NCBI RefSeq assembly: GCF_043641665.1
Contig: NC_092200.1
Span: forward strand, 19,861,423 to 19,925,422
DNA: 64,000 nucleotides
Origin: Enoplosus armatus
Lineage: Eukaryota > Chordata > Actinopteri > Centrarchiformes > Enoplosidae
Reading direction: 5' to 3'
Numbering within the stretch: the first letter of the stretch is position 1; every line of letters starts with the position of its first letter. A program made the position numbers and the translations under genes. The notes under the pieces are model-generated. The model searched no databases and had not been told where the DNA came from. It saw only the letters and a list, made by a program, of their open reading frames with translations. Below are positions 23,463 through 33,313 of this stretch, piece after piece.

Positions 23463-23814
23463 TGGGGTAAGGTTGTGATGTCACAACTATACAGTCACCG
23501 CACTCAGCCACGCCCCCCAGCAGGTCATCTCCAGGCACAGCACCACCCACCAAGTACAGGGACGCTCATCCACCCGCTCAGTCTGTCTTAAGTTATTGGA
23601 GCGCTCTGCTCAGGAACTATTCTTCAGGTTTTTGGAGGTGTTCAGTTTTTCTAAAACGGCTCTTTGCAGACAGAGGGGGGAACTGAGGGGCTGCAGAAAG
23701 GGCCAGGAGAAGATAAATAAGGACTAACTTGAACTGTGAATCATACAAAGCTACTCTAGTGGAATCCTAGAATAAAAATATAGAGCTGAAATGGACATAA
23801 TATGGGACCTTTAA

Positions 23815-25125
23815 CCCCAAGGTCACCAGGGACCCCCCAAGTTAAACATTGTCAGATGTTGCAGCATGAGACAACATGTAGCCATTGTTTCAACAGAATT
23901 TAAAAAGGTGGTATATCTATTAACCAGGTACACACTACATGTTTAAATATAGTCACAGAAAAGCTGGTGGAAACAATGGTTATATGTAACGTCTAAAAAA
24001 TACTATTTTTTGAAGAAAATCCAAATTTAGCTTCACTCTTGTGCAAATTATCAAATCAATGCTTATTGGGTTTGGCTAGATGAACATTAGACTGCTGACC
24101 CCTTTTAATTAGACAAAGACACGTTGGATTTTTGCTTCTCTTTGATTCCAAGTGGCGAACACCCCAAATATACACCCCCGGTCCAAATAACAAAGAAAGG
24201 CTACAAATCCAAGTTGCATGTGCATCCCCCTTTTTTGATAACTTGTCATCCGGTGATGCCAGTACCATAAAGATTCTCCCTGGAAAGTGAGTATACAGAC
24301 TGATCTACTGTGTGTTTTACTACTACTGTTCTACAACTTAATTTATTGGTCTTCAGACAGTTAATCAGCATCAAGTGTGTGTATCATGCTGAAAGCTCTT
24401 TATTGAAAACAGGCCAAACCATCCTTTATAAAAGTGACTCATAACATTAACATCTTCACCCCATGTTCATGTCTTTATGGACTAAAATCATGAAGCAAAA
24501 GCTAGTAAAGTGATATTACCATTGGACACCAATTGCCATTGCCTGAACAAGAGGAGACATTATGTGTATTAAATGTTGTATGATATTCTACCAAAGTGCG
24601 CTTTGAGTCACGATTTGGAAAGAGTACAGAGCTGGTAATTGCAGATTTCTGGCCAGTGACAAAAATGATGAAAATCGAGAGAGAAAGCTGCCTGTAAATG
24701 GTGCTCTGAAGCTCATCATTGCATGGTTATCAGAAATTTGGAAAAGTAAGTAAATACATAAAACTACCTCAGAGAAAGGATCCAGCGTGCATCTGGTCCT
24801 TACATAAAAGCATGTTGCTTCAATCACTGTAACTGTTAAATTTCTCTCTTCATCTCTCTTGAGCTCCCTCCGTAGTTGAAATTACAGCTATTTGTGAGGT
24901 AACAATTTTCTCTTTCACTGTACCTTGAACACCAACGCAGTCACACTTTTATCCAAATCATTGACTGGGCTCTTAAAAAGGATGTGTTGTTGGATGGGAT
25001 CCAGGTAGAGGCTCCAGAGTCAACAAATAACATTGTTGTTCTGTGAACATCAATGCCAGGACAGAGAGACAGAAGAGAGGCAATGCAATGTGGGAGCTTA
25101 ATGTTATTTGGGATTGTTACGCCTC
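23815..25125. other. Intergenic sequence after the nested insertion
   Basis: The first 20 bases are the other half of the split tRNA-like remnant. Beyond that no gene or repeat family was recognised. Confidence 0.45.
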
Positions 25126-25500
25126 ACCCTTTGGTGGCCCTATGGGACTAACAAATATTCCACCACTGACCCAATTAACCACAGTGAGACACCTTTAAAA
25201 CAACCAAAGCCAAGGGATTTACTACTTAAAGACAAACAACCAAAATACTAAATAAAAGACCCTAACCCTAACCCAAAAAAGGCACAAAGTCAAAACATAA
25301 GCAACACAAAAATCCCAGGCTGAGAAGCAGGAAAACCAGAAGCCTCTGACGTGATGCTGGTAAGGCTCCTTTTATACACATGCCCAGGCCAGGTGCACCT
25401 CATTGGGCAATCAGGATGAACACCTCGGCAGAGCAAGACAAGGCAGGAGAGGGAAAAGGGACGAGCAGCACAGGGAAACACATACAGCCATAGCAGGGAT
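25126..25500. other. Possible LTR- or MITE-like repeat
   Basis: A-rich first half with CCCTAACCCTAACCC at about 25259-25274, followed by a segment (CTTTTATACACATGC, then AGGTGCACCTCATTGGGCAATCAGG) whose layout resembles the LTR-like element at 26.0 kb. No ends or target duplication were identified. Low confidence. Confidence 0.25.
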
Positions 25501-25799
25501 CATGAACAATTCTAAATAACTCAAGTCTAGCAGCTTCCAGTTTCTTAATTATGAGGATTTGCTACTTTTCTGTCTTTGTAAATGGAATATCTTTGGGTTT
25601 ATGTCTGCTGGTCGCACAGACAAGAATTAGAATACAATTTGAGTGATTGATCACAAACAAGTATTGTTAGTTTAAGCCGTACTTCATTCAATGCCTAGTG
25701 CAATAACTTCGGGTGCTGAGACCCTAGCTAAATCTTGCATAATTAAGTGGAAAGAAAGTGGACATGACATAAAAACAGATATAAACCCACTATACCACA

Positions 25800-25945
25800 G
25801 TACAGTATGCTAACATCCTAACCTTGGCCATCTTAGTTTAATGTGTTTGAATGCTAACATTTGCTCATTTTTAGCACAAAACACACTACTGATGAGTGTT
25901 GTTAGCTTTGGAGGTATTTCGTCATAACATGCAAGTGGCTACTGG
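25800..25945 (+). repeat. Fragment of the repeat family seen at 735-1385
   Basis: Words such as GAATGCTAACATTTGCT and GTTAGCTTTGGAGGTATTTC match 875-950 of the first copy in the same order. Confidence 0.6.
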
Positions 25946-26007
25946 GAACCATTAAAAGACCACATGTGATCCGAATGTGTGAACCAAAATGTATGAAACA
26001 TTCTTGT

Positions 26008-26566
26008 TGTCAGGACTGGGCAAGGCAAAAAATGAACCCAAACACACGACTCAAACAAAGTACAACAAAAGTATTTATTGATAACTAAGCTTGACCAAGC
26101 AAGAAATCTCTACAAAGTAATAAATAAAAATCACTCCTGAAAAACAGAGGAAAACGCTAATACAAAAAATACGAGAAACAAAGGAGCTTAAACTAACCAA
26201 CTAATCAACAGATAATCACTCCTACAAGGGGAGGAATAAAACAGGGAAAATCTAGACAAAATTAACAAGAACACTGAATCGAACTCACTGGGTAACAAGA
26301 TGCGGACTTAGACCTGGTAAAAATGACATGAAGGACAAGACAAAGGGAGACGCAGACTATTTAAACAAGAGGGTGAAACACAGGTGGAAACAATCAAGGC
26401 GGTGCTGACAATCACAAAGGCGGGAAACACGAGGGCAGGAAGTCAAGTGGTCTGAAACGAGAGGGAACATAGTTACTACAAAATAAAACCAGAAATGACA
26501 AGACAACATAACTAAACAGACAAGAAGACAAAAACGGGAACTTAACGTAAATGACGAGACATGACA
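26008..26566 (-). mobile_element. LTR-like element with TG...CA ends and 5-bp duplication
   Basis: The 559-bp segment begins TGTCAGGAC and ends GACATGACA, flanked by CTTGT at 26003-26007 and 26567-26571. TG...CA ends plus a 5-bp target duplication fit a solo LTR. On the minus strand AATAAATACTTTTG near the far end could be a polyadenylation signal, giving the orientation. There is no coding sequence. A non-LTR or DNA-element origin with imperfect TGTCA inverted ends is the alternative. Confidence 0.55.
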
Positions 26567-26646
26567 CTTGTTTTAGATAACGTATATGTGTATGTGACAG
26601 CTAATTGAGCTCAAATCGAACAAATCCATAGATGGTGATAGATGTT

Positions 26647-26985
26647 GGTGTATGTCTCAGGGCTGGGGAATGAAGGACCTTGATTACGTGTAAGTTTACG
26701 TGAATGCCTATGTACGTAAACACTTGGTTAGTTAAATCCTCACTGTGTTGATACTTGCTGGAATGACGGAGCTGATACTCTTTTGCTTGCTCTATGAGTG
26801 AGTTCTTGATTTTCTTCAAGTCTTTTTAAACACTAAAAATAGTTGTTGATTCCGTGACCGCCATTAGCACCAGTCAAAAGGGTGTGGAGTTGAAGAGGGG
26901 TTAATTGGTTTGTCTATCAAGCTCTCTTTACACATTACCCTCATTGAACAAGTTACTGGACCATTGATGTCAACATAATATCTAA
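26647..26985. repeat. tRNA-neighbourhood spacer repeat, copy 1
   Basis: Contains the words TGTCTCAGGGCTGGGGAATG, then GTTGATACTTGCTGGAATGA, CTTCAAGTCTTTTTAAAC and TCAAAAGG, which recur in the same order at 32.1-32.4 kb and, in part, at 46.2-48.4 kb. It precedes the tRNA-Ala-like sequence. Confidence 0.7.
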
Positions 26986-27055
26986 TGGAGATGCCGGGGA
27001 TTGAACCTGGGGCCTCATACATGCAAAGCATGCGCTGCCACTGAGCTACATCCCC
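26986..27055 (-). tRNA. tRNA-Ala(TGC)-like, probably a pseudogene
   Basis: Reads GGGGATGTAGCTCAGTGGCA at the 5' end, anticodon loop CTTTGCA (anticodon TGC) and 3' end CCCCGGCATCTCCA. Acceptor ends GGGGATG and CATCTCC pair. At 70 nt it is 2-3 bases short, with the loss in the D arm, and the T stem has an A-C mismatch. No T4 terminator follows closely. It was once an alanine tRNA gene; function is doubtful. Confidence 0.75.
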
Positions 27056-27129
27056 CCACAAGCAAATCATGTGAGACAGCACATTTCAATGATATCAAGT
27101 ATACCTAGAAAGTATACCCTGAGAGGGAG

Positions 27130-27300
27130 GTGGTGGTGGCTGCGAGGACCAGCCAGGGGATGGGGGTGGTGTTGGATGACCCTGCTCGTACGAGTAACAG
27201 GCAGGACGTGGGGGTGGTGGGAGATGATCCTGCTCGTACGAGGACCAGGCAGGAGATGGTTGTGGTGGTGGTGGTGGATGACCTAGATGGTATGAGGAGG
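27130..27300. repeat. 48-bp minisatellite, about 3.5 copies
   Basis: The word CCTGCTCGTACGAG occurs at 27181 and 27229, with degenerate equivalents 48 bases before and after. Each unit has a GGTGG-rich part and an AGGCAGGA part. On the minus strand the frame stays open (27095-27382) and repeats a 16-residue proline-rich unit, SYEQDHLPPPPRPACY and SYEQGHPTPPPSPGWS. The unit length is a multiple of three, so an open frame is expected by chance once one unit is open; no evidence of expression. Confidence 0.8.
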
Positions 27301-27654
27301 AGGCAGAAAAACCAGGCAACGCATACCACTCAGGACAGTGCTGTGCCGAGCCAGTTCTGACGATGTGGCGCCTGCGCATCACTGCCTCGCCCTCCGGATT
27401 TTCTGGCTCCTGGGACTCCGGACATGAATGGACATGACATGAATGGACATGAATAAATGTCCATGTTCCACAAGTACAGAAGGGAGATCTCTGGCTTTTG
27501 GCAGGGAATCCTTAGCTGCAGGAAGATGTACTCCTTGCAGCAAAGAATCCCGGTTTGTTCATTTCTGTCAATGTAATTGTGTTAAAATAATTAGATATAT
27601 TTATATTTCTCCAGTGCAGCTGTTAAAGTGAAAGTAGGAAGCCAAAAATGCATC
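27301..27654. other. Intergenic sequence, no gene seen
   Basis: Includes a threefold ATGAATGGACATGA-type short repeat near 27421-27450. Nothing else recognised. Confidence 0.45.
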
Positions 27655-29690
27655 TCACCAAGAAGACACTAGCACCAAGTTGGTCTGGTCCTGTATCACC
27701 TGGCTATCTTCGAGCAGTTGTTTGATGTGACGGTATGTTTGCACAATGGACTGTGGAATGGGCAAGGTTTTACCCTTGCAGTCTTATGGCCTATTTCTTG
27801 CCTTCTGATACTCCTTCAAAAGGCTGAGGGAAACACATTCTGAAGTTCTGTTGGTATCAGGTCTCTGGGCAGCCTGACCATGGGTCATGAATAGTTTGTG
27901 AAGGAAAAAAAGACAATGTAATCAGTATTATACAAAATTAAACCAGTTCTGGTACGCTAACTTGATTGGAGAAGGGTTGTATGAATGATGATATACAGTA
28001 TAACCCCACTTCACAATTTGATTATTTCTAGCAGCCTGCCTCTGAATCTGTTACTAAAGAGTCTAAAATGCTGTGAGGACATACAGAACAACATGACTCT
28101 GCTTGTGTGATATTGCTGAACTACAACATGTAAGTATAATAATTAATGATAGTTATGATACATGTGAATTATGTAATGTGTGCTTCCACTATAGGTCAGT
28201 TTACCTTTCAGCTGCTTGTTGACCAGGTGCAGAGCCACTGCGTTTCCTGGAAGCTCTGGCAGGGTCTTCTTCTTACATTTCAGGGTATATTTGGAGGGAC
28301 ACTTGTCCATATCATGTAGACTGGAATACAGCCGCACAATCTCAGCTATCTCTGTGGTTGACAATGCAGTTATTGTGCTTTTGAGGTTGACAAGGTACTC
28401 CGCCAAGTTATCAACTGCCTCCCATCCAGGAACACCTCATCGTCTATCCTGAAAAATGAAGTACAACAAGTCATAAGTCATAAGTCACATTACCTGAGCT
28501 GATGTGCTTGGTCCATCAGAGGAGTTGTAATTATGCTTCTGGGAGGTGCATCAAAACTGGTTTCCTGGGAATTTGTGAGAGAGAAACAGTTATGAGAAAT
28601 AATCCTTGGATTATATAATTGTCTCTGTCCAAACTTCATTGGTCTATAAGCATGCAACACAAAAAGACACGTTGAGACTATAAACAATGAAAAACCTCAT
28701 TCATAGCATATGCAAATCAATAACTTTTCCTGTAGAATTTCAATGACAACTGATCATGCAATGGTCAGATTACCAGTGATGATGTGTTGGGTGAGTCACC
28801 ATGGAGAAAAGGACTGCGAGGAGGTGAAATGTCTGTCTTCACACTGGGGGGCTTCAGGTGGGCTCCCACTGAGAATGTCAGCTGCATCACCTATCGTGAC
28901 ATCAAGACATGCCTCCTCCTGAGCTTCAACCTGCAGGTCTGGCAGAATGATGCCAAGTTCACTGTGCTGATGTGGGCCCAGCAGGTCTCCTCTGTCAGCA
29001 AATACTCCACAGCAATACGCTCACCTGCCATAAAGAAAAAAAACACATTTTGAATTCAGAAAAATAGACAAGTTTGCACTGGAACAGGTGAGAAAGACAG
29101 AGAAAAGTTTATTTGTTGAATGTGTTATACTAAAGGGGTAGATGCAAGGAAAATACAGTACTTACCAGTGGGTCTCCCAGGGGCAATGAATTCTGGCAAG
29201 AGTGCACGACTGAGGACTCTGTTGCCGAGGGCATTTACATTGGACATCAGGCGGACATCATAGAGTTTAGTGTCCGATGCGCCCCTCACATTCACAGCTT
29301 CATGGGCTCGGTTCATGTTCCATCTGGATCCACCCTCAAGCATGTGCATTTGAGTGTGCATAGCATTATATCTCCATCCTTGAAAAAACAAAATTATGTT
29401 TGTGATTATTTAAATGTTATTTGCAGGCGTAAACCTGAGGTGTCAGTCAGTTCCCACATGGACTTCAGCAATCCTTGGATCAAGCTACGGGTTTCCTCAA
29501 CCCCACAAGTTCTCCGTCTGCAATGCTTGGCAAGGAACTGATGTTGGCCAGAACTTGTGCTTCTGTAGGAGCATTACCAGCATGCTTTTTCTTCAGTTGT
29601 GACCTGTTGGCTTCCTTGAGACGACAGATGTCATCCTGATCCCACTCATAAATACAACTGGACAACTTTGAGTGCCGTAGAGAGTACTCG
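27655..29690 (-). pseudogene. Unrecognised multi-exon coding remnant with GT-AG junctions
   Basis: Six minus-strand coding blocks can be assembled. (a) about 29690-29425: SSCIYEWDQDDICRLKEANR onward, frame change near 29485, then ETRSLIQGLLKSMWEL. (b) 29166-29378, 213 bp: GWRYNAMHTQMHML, WNMNRAHEAVNVRGA, LYDVRLMSNVNALGNRVLSR, LLPEFIAPGRPT; acceptor TTTTTCAAG, donor GTAAGT. (c) from 29024: GERIAVEYLLTEE, frame change, then an acidic stretch with LGIILPDLQVEAQEEACLDV. (d) 28494-28564: ETSFDAPPRSIITTPLMDQA, donor GTAATG. (e) 28205-28448: DDEVFLDG, frame change, then LAEYLVNLKSTITALSTTEI, EIVRLYSSLHDMDKCPSKY, donor GTAAAC. (f) about 27880-27655: EYQKARNRP, a stop, then KGKTLPIPQSIVQTYRHIKQ and QVIQDQTNLVL to TGA. 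I do not know the family; it is probably a repetitive, possibly transposon-borne gene. Three frame changes and a stop indicate a pseudogene. Confidence 0.6.
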
Positions 29691-29902
29691 CTACAAAGAG
29701 CGCATTGTATTTGCCCTGGAGTCTGACTGCTTGAGCTGGCTGACTCCCTGCACCTGAGCTGCTCTGCGTGGCGGGGTCTGACGGCGGCCTATCTTAAAAT
29801 GTGCATGCCAACTAATAATGTACATTTCCATCAACACTTGTGTTCTGGATCACTCATCGTGAGCATTATTGTCGCTTTTTCGAAGTACCATTCGGTAACG
29901 GT

Positions 29903-30120
29903 AGGGCGGCATGGTGGCGCAGTGGTTAGCACTGTCGCACTGGAGGTAAAGCTGGTTAGAGCGGGTTGGGGGGGGGTTGAGCAAGACACTGAACCCTAAG
30001 TTGCTCCCGATGGAGACCAGCACCATGCATGGCAGCTCGGTCGCCATTGGTGTGTGAATGGGGGAATGAGACTTAGCTGTAAAGCGCTTTGGGAACCGTG
30101 AAGGTTGAAAGGCACTATAT
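29903..30120 (+). repeat. SINE-like tRNA-headed repeat, copy 2, split by Tc1-like element
   Basis: Head GGCGGCATGGTGGCGCAGTG then GTTAGCACTGTCGCA resembles a tRNA 5' half with A box. It shares CAAGACACTGAACCC and GTTGCTCCCGATGGAGACCA with the copy at 13.4 kb, and ends GTAAAGCGCTTTGGGAACC then GGCACTATATA. The Tc1-like transposon landed in that terminal TA; the repeat's last bases continue after 31693. Confidence 0.65.
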
Positions 30121-30121
30121 A

Positions 30122-31692
30122 CAGTTGTGTTCAAAATAATAGCAGTCCCACATCACTAGCAAGATAAATCACTGTTTTTGTTAAAATTTCAACTTCTACA
30201 CTGCAAGTAAGTTTCTAGAAGGTTTAGTAAAGGTATAGAAAACCAACAGACCCAACAGGCATGGCGTGCATGCTGCTGATTCTGTGAAACTGAATCATTA
30301 ACTAAAAGGGGCGTGTTCAAAAAAATAGCAGTGCTGAGTTCAATAAGTGAGGTCATTGATAATGTGAAAAAAACAGGTGTTAAACAGGTGGCCCTCATTT
30401 AAGGATCAAGGCAACTGACGCTGCATATGTTGGTTGTGCATTTGTCCTTGAAAAACAGAGTAAAATGGGTTGTTCAAGACACTGTTCAGAAGAAGAGCGT
30501 TCATTGATTAAGGAATTAATCAAAGAAGGGAAAACCTATAAAGAAGTGCAGAAAATGATAGGCTGTTCAGCTAAAATGATATCAAACGCTTTAAAATGGC
30601 AGCCAAAACCAGAAAGGCGAGGAAGAAAAAAAAAACGACTATTCAAATGGATCGGAGAATAACCAGAATGGCAAAGGCTCAGCCAATGATCAGCTCCAGG
30701 AGGATCAAAGAAAATCTAAGGTTGCCTGTGAGTACTGTAACAATCAGACGACGTCTATGTGAAGCCAAGCTACCAGCGAGAAGTCCCCGCAAAGTCCCAT
30801 TGTTAAAAAAAAGACATGTGCTGAAGCGGTTACAATTTGCCAAAGAACACATTGACTGGCCTAAAAAGAAATGGCGTAATATTTTGTGGACTGATGAGAG
30901 TAAGATTGTTCTTTTTGGGTCTAAGGGCCACAGACAGTTTGTCAGACGTCCTGCAAACACTGAATTCAAGCCACAGTACACAGTGAAGACGGTGAAGCAT
31001 GGTGGTGCAAGCATCATGATATGGGGATGTTTCTCGTACTATGGTGTTGGTCCTATTTATCGCATACCAGGGATCATGGATCAGTTTGAGTACATCAGAA
31101 TACTGGAAGAAGTCATGTTGCCGTATGCTGAAGAGGAAATTCCCTTGAAATGGGTGTTTCAACAAGACAATGACCCCAAACACACCAGCAAGCGAGCAAA
31201 ATCATGGTTCCAGACAAACCGCATTCAAGTAATGGAGTGGCCAGCACAATCCCCGGACCTTAATCCCATAGAAAACTTGTGGGCTGACATGAAAAATGCT
31301 GTTCATGAGGCAAAACCAAGAAATTCAGAGGAATTGTGGAATGTAGTACAATTGTCCTGGGCTGCAATACCTGTTGACCGGTGCCAGAAGTTGGTCGACT
31401 CCATGCACCACAGATGTGAAGCAGTTATCAGAAACCGTGGTTATGCATCTAATTATACAGTACATTTGAGTTTGTAAAGACAGATGTCAACACTGCTATT
31501 TTTATGAACATTATATTTCTTGACTTTCTGTAAAATATTATCAAATTCAATTACTTTTTCCAATTTTCTTGCTTTGAAATAGAAAGTGCTGTGTCCCCAA
31601 TGCACTTATGTTCATTAAAATACAATTTATTTGAGGGATTTTGACGTTTACTCACCTTTTTAATCACACTGCTATTATTTTGGACACAACTG
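30122..31692 (+). mobile_element. Tc1-like DNA transposon with IR/DR ends
   Basis: Length 1571 bp, flanked by TA at 30120-30121 and 31693-31694. Outer inverted ends CAGTTGTGTTCAAAATAATA (left) and CAGTTGTGTCCAAAATAATA (right, inverted) differ at one base and both continue GCAGT. A second copy of the core, TGTTCAAAAAAATAGCAGTG, lies inside the left end near 30312-30331 and its inverted counterpart inside the right end near 31487-31507. Paired repeats about 180-190 bp apart are the IR/DR layout used by Tc1-type transposases. It carries one transposase gene with a single frame defect, so it is a nearly complete copy. Confidence 0.95.
30465..31477 (+). pseudogene. Tc1-like transposase (DD34E), one frameshift
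   Basis: Two overlapping frames make one protein of about 338 residues, usual for Tc1 transposases. The first (30465 on) starts MGCSRHCSEEERSLIKELIK and contains the paired-like helix-turn-helix ([15 protein letters not shown]) and a basic RRGRKKK patch. The second, in another frame, carries [17 protein letters not shown] (second DNA-binding half) and the catalytic core: in its numbering Asp100 in WTDES, Asp191 in FQQDND and Glu226 in NPIENLW, giving spacings of 91 and 35 as in active Tc1 family members, plus [13 protein letters not shown]. The frames meet at a run of ten A (30626-30635); loss of one A (or gain of two) explains the shift. All three catalytic residues are present. Could also be a sequencing or assembly error in the homopolymer. 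Confidence 0.93.
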
Positions 31693-31694
31693 TA

Positions 31695-31952
31695 AGTGAG
31701 ATCATTTACCATTTCATTTAACTGTGCACGTCACTGAATTTTCCACAACATGGTCCTGTAAATGTTTCTAAATAAGAGCCTTGTTAGGAGGGATCAAAGG
31801 ATTCTGTCCACTGAAACGCTAGAGGCGCTGATGGGAGTCATCAGAGTGACATGACTCGAGGTGTAAATTGGTGTATAATGGGTATGTCTATGAAGCTCAC
31901 AAAAAAATGAACCGTACTTGTACTATATAGACACTGCCCAATAAGAAACATC
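31695..31952. other. Spacer with tRNA-neighbourhood repeat
   Basis: Starts with the tail of the split SINE-like repeat. From about 31800 it matches 46058 and 48034 onward (ACATGACT, GAGGTGTAAATTG, CATTGCCC-like words), leading into the tRNA-Gly. Confidence 0.55.
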
Positions 31953-32024
31953 TGCGATGGCCGGGAATCAAACCCAAGTCAACTGCTTGGAAGGCAGCTA
32001 TGCTCACCACTATACCACCATCAC
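31953..32024 (-). tRNA. tRNA-Gly(TCC)
   Basis: 72 nt. 5' GTGATGGTGGTATAGTGGTG, anticodon loop CTTCCAA (TCC, glycine), 3' CCCGGCCATCGCA. Acceptor GTGATGG pairs with CCATCGC through one T-G wobble. The B box is GGTTTGATTCC, with the usual TTC changed to TTT, and the T stem relies on two T-G pairs. No close T4 terminator. Full length and foldable, but promoter strength is doubtful. Confidence 0.75.
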
Positions 32025-32082
32025 CATGGAATAAAAAAAAATGTCCTTTTTTTTTCAGACATCAATGAAGGGACAAGGAGCT

Positions 32083-32405
32083 TCGTGTTGGTGCATGTCT
32101 CAGGGCTGGGGTATGAAGGACCTTGATTATGTGTAACATATCACCACAGTTTTGAGTCCTGCACATTAATGGTCAAAATTAAAACAAAATGGAGATGCAG
32201 TGTCATGAATCGCCATGCACATGAATGCCTATGTACGTAAAGACTGGGTTTGTTAAATCCTCTCTCCGTTGATACTTGCTGGAATGACGGAGCTGATATT
32301 CTTTTGCTTGCTCTATCACTGAGTGCTTGATTTTCTTCAAGTCTTTTTAAACCTTAAAAATAGTTGTTGATTCCATGACCGCCATCAGCACTAGTCAAAA
32401 AGGTG
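32083..32405. repeat. tRNA-neighbourhood spacer repeat, copy 2
   Basis: Matches copy 1 at 26647-26885 in order: TGTCTCAGGGCTGGGG, GACCTTGATTATGTGTAA, GTTGATACTTGCTGGAATGA, CTTCAAGTCTTTTTAAAC, TCAAAAAGGTG. A tRNA-Ala 3' stub (ATGGAGATGCAGTG) sits near 32189. Confidence 0.7.
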
Positions 32406-32819
32406 CCGATGGCTGGGAGGCGTATACCTAGAAAAATGAGCAAGCATTTACCATATGATTCACCTGTCATATACTATCTCATTATTTATTCTTTATTCTC
32501 GATTTATATTCACCAGTGCAATACATATAAATACATACTCATCAGCGCAATGCAATCAAACAAATCCATAGAAACTGTGCAAGTCTAGACTATGCTTGTA
32601 CTCTCTATGCTTACCACTATACCACCATTACCATTTAATAAAAAAAAACAAAAAAACCCATTTTTTTTAGTCAAGTCTTTTTACACATTTCCCTTGCCGG
32701 ACAAGTCACTGGATTATTGATGTCCACATAATGCCTGTCTCATTGAACACATGGCCTCATTTCTCCAATATCAAGTATGCCTAGAAAAATGAGCAAGCGT
32801 TTTACCACATGATTCAAAA
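32406..32819. other. Spacer sequence, no gene seen
   Basis: Contains further words of the tRNA-neighbourhood repeats (for example GATGTCCACATAATG near 32718) but no intact tRNA. Confidence 0.4.
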
Positions 32820-32948
32820 CTATATTGATGTTTGTACAAACTTTCATGGCAATCCAACAGTGTAGATATTTCAAATCTGGACCAAAGTGGACGGACAGAC
32901 CTTGCCATCTTTGGAGCTGTGCCACTAGTATGGCTTCTAACATATAGC
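32820..32948 (-). repeat. End fragment of the repeat family seen at 735-1385
   Basis: TTCATGGCAATCCAACAGTG, ATATTTCAAATCTGGACCAA, and GTGCCACTAGTATGGCT at the end, which is the inverted form of AGCCATGCTAGTGGC at 739. It supports inverted ends for this family. Confidence 0.65.

Positions 32949-32951
<3 letters not shown>

Positions 32952-32985
<34 letters not shown>
32952..32985. repeat. GT microsatellite
   Basis: About sixteen GT units. Confidence 0.95.
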
Positions 32986-32986
<1 letters not shown>

Positions 32987-33313
32987 AATGAAGGCATTAG
33001 TGTTTTAAGGCGCTGTGTGTATCATTTTTAAACATCACTATATCACTGTCAAATTATAGTGCTATCTTGGTACTTTATCTGTGAACAAATGGCACCACAG
33101 TGGGGGAGACTGGAAGTCTCTGTCCCCCACTGTATGGTGTTGTTAATGTTAGTGTTTCCACAAATTATCACCCTGTTTGTAGGTTTGATACCAAGTCATA
33201 AATTTCAATACTCAACATTTCTCAATACTCCCGTCTTCACTGCCACCACTTACTAAAATATCAGTGGCACTGACGTTAAACACCTTCCACACAAGAACAA
33301 TACATTAAATTAA

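Larger units (their letters stand above)
21036..23814. mobile_element. TTAA-flanked MITE carrying a nested LINE
   Basis: TTAA duplications at 21036-21039 and 23811-23814 enclose ends AGGTCCCATGTTGT (left) and, inverted, AGGTCCCATATTATG (right). The TTAA target and short inverted ends are the signature of piggyBac-like elements. Without the LINE insertion (about 21190-23462) the element would be about 500 bp and non-coding, so it depends on a transposase elsewhere. The piggyBac assignment rests on the target site and is inference. Confidence 0.75.

Noticed and set aside
25259..25274. CCCTAACCCTAACCC telomere-like repeat
   Set aside because: Only two and a half units, inside an A-rich repeat; too short to be an interstitial telomere.
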